Below are positions 1-5,776 of a stretch of 6,122 bases of DNA, piece by piece; within the stretch, counting starts at the first letter, position 1, and each line of letters begins with the position of its first letter. The stretch is taken from NCBI GenBank assembly GCA_903953145.1, contig CAJBIL010000311.1, forward strand, positions 1-6,122, written 5' to 3'. Both the position numbers and the translations under genes were made by a program. The stretch is from an uncultured beta proteobacterium (GTDB lineage: Bacteria > Pseudomonadota > Gammaproteobacteria > Burkholderiales > Rhodocyclaceae). Under the pieces are notes generated by a model. The model saw only the letters and a program-made list of their open reading frames with translations. It did no database searches and was not told the DNA's origin.

Positions 1-405
1 CTGGCTCCGGTCAACTACTACACCCACGGCACGCAGATCACCGCTGCTCACGGTCACATGGCCTTCTACGGCGCATACGTCATGGTTAACCTGACCATGA
101 TCTCGTACGCAATGCCGCTGATCAATGGCCGTGCTGCCAACAGCGAGAAATCGCAAGTGGTTGAAATGTGGTCGTTCTGGCTGATGACCGTCGCGATGGT
201 CTTCATCACACTGTTCCTCACTGCCGCAGGTATCCTGCAAGTCTGGCTGCAGCGCGTATCCGACACCCCAACGCCGTTCATGGTGGTGCAGGATCAGATC
301 GCCATGTTCTACTGGATGCGTGAAGGTGCAGGCGTGATGTTCCTGATCGGCCTGATCACCTACGTCGCCAGCTTCTTTATTGGCGGCGAAGAAAAAGCAG
401 CCTAA
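1..405 (+). CDS. norB: Nitric oxide reductase catalytic subunit NorB (cytochrome b subunit), C-terminal part
   Basis: Partial gene: the reading frame is open from base 1 and ends at TAA 403-405, giving the last 134 residues. NorB is the membrane subunit of cNOR that reduces 2 NO to N2O at a haem b3/FeB centre, taking electrons from NorC. The fragment starts in a late transmembrane helix with the motif THGTQITAAHGH. Its last two His (residues 17 and 19 here, bases 49-57) correspond to the pair in this family that ligate haem b3 and the low-spin haem b. Two further hydrophobic helices follow (about residues 57-81 and 107-126), and the stretches EMWSFWLMTVAMVFITLF, LQVWLQR and FYWMREGAGV are typical of cNOR NorB. 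The C-terminus is short and hydrophilic (GGEEKAA). An internal ATG at 58 is not the start, because homology continues upstream to the window edge. norC presumably lies further upstream. A strong terminator follows the stop codon. Confidence 0.97.
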   Translation: MAPVNYYTHGTQITAAHGHMAFYGAYVMVNLTMISYAMPLINGRAANSEKSQVVEMWSFWLMTVAMVFITLFLTAAGILQVWLQRVSDTPTPFMVVQDQIAMFYWMREGAGVMFLIGLITYVASFFIGGEEKAA

Positions 406-438
406 GTAGCAACAGCATTCCCTTCTCGTTAGAGATTC

Positions 439-470
439 GGCGCCGGTCGCAAGACTGGCGCCATTTTTTT
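439..470 (+). terminator. Rho-independent terminator after norB
   Basis: A 10-bp stem (GGCGCCGGTC at 439-448 with GACTGGCGCC at 453-462, one G-T pair) closes a GCAA tetraloop (449-452, GNRA type). After one A, seven T's run from 464 to 470. It starts 33 bases after the norB stop. The stem is GC-rich and the T tract is uninterrupted on the + strand, so this is a textbook intrinsic terminator. It separates norB from norE. Confidence 0.93.
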
Positions 471-546
471 GCCTGTACTTGATACGTTTTCGCGGGTTTT
501 CCCCAGTCATTACAGAAACACCGACGACAAGCAGCCTGCCCACCGT

Positions 547-560
547 TTAACCCATATCAA
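547..560 (+). promoter_or_regulatory. Candidate FNR/DNR-type box upstream of norE
   Basis: TTAAC-CCAT-ATCAA fits the FNR/DNR palindrome TTGAT-N4-ATCAA with a perfect right half and three of five matches in the left half. Its centre is 553.5. The -10-like hexamer at 582-587 lies 21 bases downstream of the box, which is the geometry of a class II activated promoter (box centred near -41.5, start near 594-595). The DNR-like regulator encoded at 5777 is a plausible ligand. The left half is degenerate, so position carries as much weight as sequence. Confidence 0.5.
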
Positions 561-563
561 TGT

Positions 564-580
564 TTGACTGATTTGGTCAG
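564..580 (+). promoter_or_regulatory. Imperfect inverted repeat in the norE promoter, possible operator
   Basis: TTGAC (564-568) and GTCAG (576-580) are near-complementary arms with a 7-base spacer; the inner four bases of the arms (TGAC/GTCA) match perfectly. An alternative reading is CTGA (568-571) with TCAG (577-580). The repeat lies between the candidate FNR/DNR box and the -10 hexamer. The spacing is wrong for an FNR/DNR site, which needs four bases between halves. It could be an operator for another regulator, or chance. Confidence 0.25.
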
Positions 581-581
581 G

Positions 582-587
582 TATACT
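582..587 (+). promoter_or_regulatory. Candidate -10 element of the norE promoter
   Basis: TATACT matches the sigma70 -10 consensus TATAAT at five of six positions. No -35 lies at normal spacing: TTGACT at 564-569 is only 12 bases away, too close. This is as expected for an activator-dependent promoter using the box at 547-560. Transcription would begin about 594-595, at or next to the norE ATG. Confidence 0.5.
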
Positions 588-594
588 TGGCAGC

Positions 595-1224
595 ATGACT
601 TCAGTAAAAACCGACTTACCTACTCCTGATCTCGCCAAGACCGAAGCACATGCGCCCGGCGCGCTTCTCACACCAAGGCTGCCCGGCGATCTTGCGATCT
701 GGTTTTTTATCCTCGCCGAACTGCTGGTATTTGCCGTTTTCTTTATTGCTTATGCCTTCGCCCGGGCGCGCCATGTAGCCCAGTTCAATGAATCACAACT
801 GACCCTTGACCTCAACGCCGGTGCGCTGAATACGGTGTTGCTGATCACCGGCAGCTGGTTTGTCGTACTGGCGGTGCAAGCAGCCAAGCGTGACGCAACG
901 CGAATCGCCACGCGCTGGCTGGCGGCCGGCATGGCTTGTGGCTTTGGTTTCCTGATCGTCAAGATCATTGAATACTCGGCAAAGTTCGGCGCCGGCATTT
1001 CGCTATCCACCAACACGTTTTACATGTTCTACATCTCGCTGACTTTCTTCCATATGATGCATGTCATTCTGGGCATGGTGATTCTTGCTGTACTACTGGT
1101 AAAAACAAGGCAAGGCGCTTACGGCAGCCATGATCATCACGCGCTGGAAAGTGGCGCGGCTTACTGGCACATGGTTGATCTGGTCTGGATTGTTCTTTTC
1201 CCGCTCGTTTATGTAATGCGTTGA
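595..1224 (+). CDS. norE: NorE, cytochrome c oxidase subunit III-like NOR accessory protein
   Basis: 209 residues, about five transmembrane helices (roughly 33-56, 77-97, 109-127, 141-169, 188-207) after a hydrophilic N-terminus. It belongs to the haem-copper oxidase subunit III family: PGDLAIWFFILAE near 30-42, E126 in the third helix, FFHMMHVILG (151-160), and WHMVDLVWIVLFP (191-203) in the last helix. At about 200 residues it has the short NorE form rather than full-length CoxC. In denitrifiers NorE is not part of the purified cNOR core, but its loss lowers NO reduction; its biochemical role is unsettled. ATG 595 is the only sensible start: the frame has a TGA at 565-567 and no ATG, GTG or TTG between. 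There is no visible Shine-Dalgarno before it (TACTTGGCAGC), consistent with a leaderless or nearly leaderless message. norF begins 7 bases after the stop. Confidence 0.9.
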   Translation: MTSVKTDLPTPDLAKTEAHAPGALLTPRLPGDLAIWFFILAELLVFAVFFIAYAFARARHVAQFNESQLTLDLNAGALNTVLLITGSWFVVLAVQAAKRDATRIATRWLAAGMACGFGFLIVKIIEYSAKFGAGISLSTNTFYMFYISLTFFHMMHVILGMVILAVLLVKTRQGAYGSHDHHALESGAAYWHMVDLVWIVLFPLVYVMR

Positions 1225-1231
1225 AATCAAT

Positions 1232-1507
1232 ATGAATATCCTGCAAAACCCGGCTAACCGCACCTGGATTATTCTCCTCATCGCAACCGCCATCACCTGG
1301 TGGCTGGGCGAGAGCGGCACCGCCGGCAGCGCTGGCAGCAACGCTGTTTTTCTGATGCTCGGGCTGGCACTGATCAAGGGGCGGCTGGTAATTTATGATT
1401 TCATGGAGTTGCGCCACGCGCCAACACTATGGAAAATTCTCCTGCTCGGCTGGCTAAGCTTCGTGCTTGGCATGGTTGTACTGGCTTACTGGATAGGAAT
1501 GAAATGA
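1232..1507 (+). CDS. norF: NorF, small subunit IV-like membrane protein of the NOR cluster
   Basis: 91 residues with three hydrophobic helices (about 11-25, 36-49, 67-88). The KGRLVIYDFMELRHAP stretch (49-64) is the signature of the prokaryotic cytochrome c oxidase subunit IV/NorF family, and the length is usual for it. In denitrifiers norF travels with norE and the pair supports full NOR activity, presumably through assembly or stabilisation in the membrane; the exact role is not known. The start lies 7 bases after the norE stop with only a weak ribosome site, so translation is probably coupled. The stop TGA (1505-1507) overlaps the ATG of norQ in an ATGA. Confidence 0.87.
   Translation: MNILQNPANRTWIILLIATAITWWLGESGTAGSAGSNAVFLMLGLALIKGRLVIYDFMELRHAPTLWKILLLGWLSFVLGMVVLAYWIGMK
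1495..1499 (+). promoter_or_regulatory. Ribosome binding site that fixes the norQ start
   Basis: AGGAA inside the norF 3' end, four bases before ATG 1504. With the ATGA stop/start overlap it supports 1504 rather than the upstream in-frame ATG at 1429, which would put 25 residues of unrelated out-of-frame norF sequence on the protein. Confidence 0.6.
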
Positions 1508-2328
1508 ACGCACCGAACGAAATCAACACCGAGGCCCAGCACACACTCAAGGGGTTGCCGTTTTACGACCCTTCAGGCAACGAGATTGAAGTCTTCGAGC
1601 AGGCCTGGAAGAACCGCCTGCCGCTGCTGATCAAAGGCCCCACCGGCTGCGGCAAAACACGCTTCGTCTCACACATGGCGGCCAAACTCGGTCTGCCGTT
1701 ATACACCGTTGCCTGCCACGACGATCTGACCGCCGCCGACCTCGTTGGCCGCCACCTGATCGGCGATGGTGCAACCTACTGGTCGGACGGCCCGCTGACC
1801 CGCGCCGTACGCGAAGGCGGCATTTGTTACCTTGATGAAGTTGTTGAAGCGCGCAAGGACACCACCGTTGTTCTTCACCCGCTGGCTGATGATCGCCGCG
1901 TTCTGCCGATTGACCGCACCGGCGAGCTGATCGAAGCACCGCCTGCGTTCATGCTGATCGTCTCCTACAACCCCGGCTATCAGAATCTGATGAAGGGTTT
2001 GAAGCCATCAACGCGCCAGCGCTTTGTTTCACTGCGCTTCGACTTCCCCTCTGCTGCGCGCGAAGAAGCCATCCTGATTGGTGAAGCCGGCATTGATGCC
2101 GACCTGGCCCGCCGCCTGGTTTCGATTGGCAAATCGCTGCGTGCGCTCAAAGACCGTGATCTTGAAGAAGTCGCCTCAACCCGCCTGCTGGTTTATGCCG
2201 CCACATTGATCAAATCCGGTCTTGACCCGATTGAAGCCTGCCGTGGCACGCTGGTTGAAAGCCTGACCGATGACCTCGAAACTGCCGAAGCGCTGCTCGA
2301 ACTCGTCAACGCCACTTTTGGTCGATAA
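1504..2328 (+). CDS. norQ: NorQ, MoxR-family AAA+ ATPase for nitric oxide reductase activation
   Basis: 274 residues from ATG 1504, close to the usual NorQ/CbbQ length. Motifs in order: Walker A GPTGCGKT (45-52), the NorQ/CbbQ stretch DLVGRHL...YWSDGPLTRAVREGG (79-106), Walker B ICYLDEV (107-113), sensor 1 SYNPGY with N156, and an arginine-finger region STRQRF (169-174). A helical C-terminal lid follows. NorQ is a cytoplasmic AAA+ ATPase that works with the VWA protein NorD; current models have the pair remodel NorB to allow FeB insertion. All catalytic motifs look intact. It is translationally coupled to norF, and the next gene starts one base after its stop. In most nor clusters norQ and norD are adjacent; here two genes separate them. 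Confidence 0.96.
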   Translation: MNAPNEINTEAQHTLKGLPFYDPSGNEIEVFEQAWKNRLPLLIKGPTGCGKTRFVSHMAAKLGLPLYTVACHDDLTAADLVGRHLIGDGATYWSDGPLTRAVREGGICYLDEVVEARKDTTVVLHPLADDRRVLPIDRTGELIEAPPAFMLIVSYNPGYQNLMKGLKPSTRQRFVSLRFDFPSAAREEAILIGEAGIDADLARRLVSIGKSLRALKDRDLEEVASTRLLVYAATLIKSGLDPIEACRGTLVESLTDDLETAEALLELVNATFGR

Positions 2329-2329
2329 G

Positions 2330-2731
2330 GTGGATAGCCAACTCACTGACGGCGAACAATCCGAGCCCGGCCAGTCGCTTGCCGTCGCCGCCGAATCCCT
2401 CTATCTGGCCAATCTGCTGCTGGCACCCGGGCTCGCCTTTGCCGCCATTTTCTGGCTTTGGCGCAAACACAAGGGCGCGCCCCTGCTGGCGCGCAATCAT
2501 CTCAAGCAAACGCTCTTCGTCAGCCTCTGGGGCGGCATCCTGATCACCACCTTCACGGCAGCCTTTCTCCTGCTTGGTGGCCTGCAATGGAAATGGACCT
2601 GGGTACTGGTCATCATGTACTTCACATGCGTGCACTCAACGCTGGTGATCTGCGGCATGTTCGGCCTGGCCAAAGCGATGGCTGGCAAGCCTTTCCGCTA
2701 CCCGTTGATCGGGCCAAAGCTGGATTGTTGA
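2330..2731 (+). CDS. Small three-helix membrane protein, DUF4870/Tic20-like, in the nor operon
   Basis: 133 residues if it starts at GTG 2330, one base after the norQ stop. An ATG at 2270 is in frame, but it would add 20 residues that merely read norQ in another frame. After a hydrophilic, acidic N-terminus (about 20 residues) come three helices (about 24-44, 63-83, 89-113). The pattern of a helix, a basic loop (WRKHKGAPLLARNHLKQTL, about 44-62), two helices and a terminal AKAMAGKPFRYPLIGP recalls the DUF4870/Tic20-like group, whose members have an N-H-x-K/E loop and end in 'x-G-x-x-Y-R-Y-P'. This is recognition by eye and not certain. No catalytic residues or metal motif are visible; its cysteines are C100, C108 and C133. 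Function unknown. The position suggests a role in NOR assembly or in the membrane complex with its neighbours. No clear Shine-Dalgarno is seen, so translation probably depends on coupling to norQ. Confidence 0.72.
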   Translation: MDSQLTDGEQSEPGQSLAVAAESLYLANLLLAPGLAFAAIFWLWRKHKGAPLLARNHLKQTLFVSLWGGILITTFTAAFLLLGGLQWKWTWVLVIMYFTCVHSTLVICGMFGLAKAMAGKPFRYPLIGPKLDC

Positions 2732-2762
2732 GAACCCTGCGCATCCATCGCCAGAATCACAG

Positions 2763-3758
2763 ATGAGCCAACCTATCCTGCAACGAAGCCGCCTGTTTAC
2801 TCAAATGGGTTTCTTTATTCTGTTCACGATTACGCCGATTTTCGATTTGCTGCGCTACGACCTGACGCAAGGTCACGCCTATTTCCTGACGCTGGAATGG
2901 CACATCGGCATGGACGACTTCATCGCCGGCCGTGTTTCGCCGATGCAGGCAGCCGGCAACATCCTGCTTTATCTTTTTCTGCCACTGCTCGGTGTGCTCG
3001 GCCTGATTCTCGGTATCGCCTGGAAATGGGGGCGCCTCTACTGCGGCTGGCTCTGCCCGCATTTCTCGGTTGTCGAAACCATCAACCAGCTGATGCTGCG
3101 CGCCACCGGCAAGCATTCAGTCTGGGACAAAAACAGAACCGCGCCCTGGGAGCCGGACGGCACCCCCGCCATCCGCGATGCGCGTTACTGGTTTCTCGTC
3201 GTGCCTTTTGCCATCGGCTTTGCCTTTGCCTGGGCAGTGGTATTCCTGACTTATCTGATGCCCCCCTTTCAGGTCTATGCCGGCCTGCTTAACTTCAGCC
3301 TGTATAAATACGAAGTGATCTTTCTTTGCGCCGCAACCACAGTGCTGAGCGCCGAATTTCTTTTTGCCCGCCACCTTTTCTGCCGCTACGCCTGCGTCAT
3401 CGGCATGTGGCAAAGTTTTGCCTGGATGGGCAACAAAAAGGCCATGGTCGTTGGCTTTGACCGCGAACGCGTCAACAGCTGTGCCAGTTGCGTTGGCGGC
3501 AAAACCAGCGCCTGCGATGCGGTTTGCCCGATGCGCCTGAAACCGCGCAACGTCAAACGCTGGATGTTTGCTTGCACCCAATGCGGCCAGTGCGTCTCGG
3601 CCTGCGGCACCGCCCAGCAAGACAACCCGCAAGGGCCACTCCTGAAATGGGTCAGTGGCGAAGCCGCCCGGCAGAACGAAGCTGGCTTCAACGCCGCAAC
3701 GCTGCACCGGTTGCGACAGTTGGGCGGCACCGCAGACGAAGAAACGGGCGGAAGATAG
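2763..3758 (+). CDS. CcoG/NapH/NosR-like membrane 4Fe-4S polyferredoxin
   Basis: 331 residues. An N-terminal membrane part (helices about 13-30, 65-86, 144-166, 184-202) is followed by a cytoplasmic ferredoxin-like region. Cys motifs: CGWLCP (C94, C98) after the second helix and CRYAC (C207, C211) after the last, the paired CxxxC motifs characteristic of the NosR/NapH/CcoG (RdxA/FixG) families. The second lacks the usual following Pro (V212). Then come C240-x2-C243-x7-C251-x3-C255-P and C271-x2-C274-x2-C277-x3-C281. The first ferredoxin motif has a seven-residue spacer (VGGKTSA) instead of two; the second ends in GT instead of P. GRLYCGWLCP resembles the CcoG version. Family members pass electrons across the inner membrane (NapH, NosR) or handle Cu (CcoG). 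There is no periplasmic FMN domain, so it is not full NosR. The start is ATG 2763, 31 bases after the previous stop, with a weak ribosome site. The specific substrate is unknown; the context points to NOR assembly or redox supply. Confidence 0.88.
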   Translation: MSQPILQRSRLFTQMGFFILFTITPIFDLLRYDLTQGHAYFLTLEWHIGMDDFIAGRVSPMQAAGNILLYLFLPLLGVLGLILGIAWKWGRLYCGWLCPHFSVVETINQLMLRATGKHSVWDKNRTAPWEPDGTPAIRDARYWFLVVPFAIGFAFAWAVVFLTYLMPPFQVYAGLLNFSLYKYEVIFLCAATTVLSAEFLFARHLFCRYACVIGMWQSFAWMGNKKAMVVGFDRERVNSCASCVGGKTSACDAVCPMRLKPRNVKRWMFACTQCGQCVSACGTAQQDNPQGPLLKWVSGEAARQNEAGFNAATLHRLRQLGGTADEETGGR

Positions 3759-3809
3759 CTTTTGACCACTTTCGAGTTGAAAGCACTTTTACCCTCGGCG
3801 CATCTGAAC

Positions 3810-3814
3810 AGGAA
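3810..3814 (+). promoter_or_regulatory. Ribosome binding site of norD
   Basis: AGGAA five bases before ATG 3820. It is one of the two clear Shine-Dalgarno sequences in the window. It lies at the end of a 61-base spacer after the polyferredoxin gene and fits independent initiation of norD. Confidence 0.65.
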
Positions 3815-3819
3815 TCAAA

Positions 3820-5658
3820 ATGGAAGAATTTGTCGGCAAGATCTGGCACAACTTTGTCACCGACAAAGCGGGAGGGCATTTCCCTGATGCTGCCGTGACG
3901 CTGAAGGAAGTTGAAAAAACTGCGGGGATTCTGTTTCGGGCGTTTGGTGGGGATTCGGGCTTAAAAGTCGCGTCGGCGACGGCCGAAACGCATAACGCAC
4001 GCCGAACTTTGCTCCAGCGCATTGCCGGTAGCAACGAAAAAGCCATGCTGGCCAGGCTTGACGCCGAAACGCTGCGCCTGCCGACCGAAATTGCTGCCTT
4101 CCCCGAAAAATCACTGAATCGCGACCTTTACCTGTGGCTGGCCGCACTCGCTGCGTGCGACGAATCCCCTGATCTGCCGTGGCACCTGCGTAACCAGCAA
4201 GCAACGCTGGCAACACTGCGGCTTTTCCCCGGTTTGCGTCCGCGCTACGAACGCCTGGTTGAAGCCCATATCGCACAGCGTATTGCCCCCGATTCGATGA
4301 CCGCAGACGAAGCAGCGCAAGAAATTTTTCTCCGCCAGGCATTGCGTGCGCCGGGTAGCGCCGAGCGCATGCCGCTCCTGGCGCGCCGCGAAGCACGGCC
4401 GCCACAACCAATCCCCCTCTGGCTGATGGCCTCGGTTGCCGGTGCGGCCACACCGGTCGTCGATCAGGATGGCGAGTTACCGCCGGAAGGCAGCGGCAGC
4501 GACCCGGCGAAACCGCAGGCACACAAGGCTGAGCAGGTTGAAACGCCAAAAAATGACAGCCCTTTCCTGATCATGTTCCGCGCCGAGAGCCTGCTTTCCT
4601 GGGGCGAATATGTGCGGGTCAATCGCGCCTTTGACGAAGATCCCGACCCGAATGCCGGCGATGCGGCAAAAGATATGGATCGCCTGTCGCTGATGCGCGA
4701 CGGGCAAACCAGCGTCTCCCGCGTTAAATTCGACCTTGATCTACCCTCAGCCTCAGAAGACGACACGCCGGTCGGGCCCGGTATTCCGCTCCCCGAGTGG
4801 GATTACCGCAAGGGCTTGCTGCTCGACGACCACTGCCGCGTACAACCATTGATCGCGCGCGATGCCGGCGCCGCCGAACTGCCCGAAAACCTCAAGAAAA
4901 CCGCACACCGCCTGCGCCAGCAGTTTGCCGCACTCGCCCCGGCAAGACGCTGGCTCAAGGCACAGCCGGACGGTCCCGAACTCGACATTGACAACTGCGT
5001 GCGCAACATTGCCGACCGCGCCAGCGGCCAGACGCCCGACCAAGGCGCCTACCTCGCCCAATCGCGTTGCGAGCGCGACATGGCATGCCTGCTACTGGCA
5101 GACTTGTCGCTGTCGACCGATGCCTGGGTCAGCAACACGCACCGCATCATCGACGTTATCCGCGAAAGCCTGCTGCTTTTTGCTGAAGCAATGAGCGCCA
5201 CCGGTGACCGCTTCGGGCTTTATGGCTTCTCCTCGCTGAAGCGTCAAAACGTACGCTTCCATCTGGTCAAGGATTTTTCCTCGCGCTACGACGCCACCGC
5301 GCGCGGCCGCATCCTCGCCCTCAAGCCCGGCTACTACACGCGCATGGGCGCTGCCTTGCGGCAGGCCTCGCGTATCCTCGTTGAACAGCCCGCCTCGCGC
5401 CGCCTGCTGCTGCTCATCTCGGATGGCAAGCCGAATGATCTTGATCTGTACGATTCGCGCTACGGCATCGAAGACACACGAATGGCCATTCACGAAGCAC
5501 GCGCCCTTGGCCTGCAACCGTTCTGCGTCACCATTGACCGCGAAGCCGGCGCCTACCTGCCCTACCTCTTCGGCCCCGGCGGCTTCACCGTCATCCGCCG
5601 CCCCGAAGACCTGCCCGCCCGCCTGCCCCTGCTTTACGCCCAGCTCACGCGGCAATAA
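3820..5658 (+). CDS. norD: NorD, VWA-domain partner of NorQ
   Basis: 612 residues, the usual size for NorD. The first ~200 residues are helical and rich in Ala/Leu. They lead into a Pro/Gly/acidic linker of low complexity (about 212-245) and a middle region, then a von Willebrand factor A domain from about 420 to the end. The MIDAS is complete: D428-L-S430-L-S432, T507 in GYYTRMG and D535 in LLISDGKPND. NorD is a cytoplasmic protein that binds NorQ through the MIDAS and is required for active cNOR; the pair is thought to act in FeB insertion into NorB. Start ATG 3820 has a good AGGAA site and the N-terminus MEEFVGKIWHNFVT is typical. The 61-base gap before it is longer than the other spacings but contains no terminator. 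No hairpin with a T tract follows the stop. Confidence 0.95.
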   Translation: MEEFVGKIWHNFVTDKAGGHFPDAAVTLKEVEKTAGILFRAFGGDSGLKVASATAETHNARRTLLQRIAGSNEKAMLARLDAETLRLPTEIAAFPEKSLNRDLYLWLAALAACDESPDLPWHLRNQQATLATLRLFPGLRPRYERLVEAHIAQRIAPDSMTADEAAQEIFLRQALRAPGSAERMPLLARREARPPQPIPLWLMASVAGAATPVVDQDGELPPEGSGSDPAKPQAHKAEQVETPKNDSPFLIMFRAESLLSWGEYVRVNRAFDEDPDPNAGDAAKDMDRLSLMRDGQTSVSRVKFDLDLPSASEDDTPVGPGIPLPEWDYRKGLLLDDHCRVQPLIARDAGAAELPENLKKTAHRLRQQFAALAPARRWLKAQPDGPELDIDNCVRNIADRASGQTPDQGAYLAQSRCERDMACLLLADLSLSTDAWVSNTHRIIDVIRESLLLFAEAMSATGDRFGLYGFSSLKRQNVRFHLVKDFSSRYDATARGRILALKPGYYTRMGAALRQASRILVEQPASRRLLLLISDGKPNDLDLYDSRYGIEDTRMAIHEARALGLQPFCVTIDREAGAYLPYLFGPGGFTVIRRPEDLPARLPLLYAQLTRQ

Positions 5659-5776
5659 CCCGCACGGACGATACCGATAGATGCTAATGCCTGCCGCTTG
5701 CCTCGACTGACGACTAATGCGACCATGACGAACGGCGATTGATCGCGGTTCTGGTTGGCTACTTCGGATACTCCCA
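5659..5776 (+). other. Intergenic spacer between norD and the dnr-like gene
   Basis: 118 bases without a supported gene. It contains a direct repeat CTAATGC (5684-5690 and 5714-5720, 30 bases apart) and a short perfect palindrome GCGAT-TG-ATCGC (5735-5746). An isolated TTGAT half-site (5739-5743) overlaps the palindrome, but no matching ATCAA half is present at four-base spacing. No convincing sigma70 promoter or intrinsic terminator was found, so the regulator may be read from the nor operon or from a promoter I cannot recognise. Confidence 0.4.

Noticed and set aside
557..567. Short inverted repeat TCAA-TGT-TTGA overlapping the norE activator box
   Set aside because: The arms are four bases with a three-base spacer; this is likely by chance and does not match a known site better than the 547-560 reading.
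1429..1503. Upstream in-frame extension of norQ from ATG 1429
   Set aside because: It lies wholly inside norF, has no family similarity, and the ATGA overlap with AGGAA at 1495-1499 supports 1504.
3117..3707. Open frame of 196 codons on the - strand opposite the polyferredoxin gene
   Set aside because: The opposite strand encodes ordered Cys motifs and membrane helices; the antisense product has no recognisable features.
3762..3775. FNR/DNR-like box TTGAC-CACT-TTCGA before norD
   Set aside because: The right half is poor and no -10-like sequence lies at the matching distance (about 3797-3802 reads GC-rich).
3857..4549. Long open frame of 230 codons on the - strand inside norD
   Set aside because: It is a shadow of GC-rich norD codons; the protein is rich in Arg, Ala and Pro with no recognisable domain, and norD itself is clearly coding.
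5092..5655. Open frame of 187 codons on the - strand opposite the norD VWA domain
   Set aside because: It is antisense to an intact VWA/MIDAS domain and shows no family motifs; such frames are common opposite GC-rich genes.
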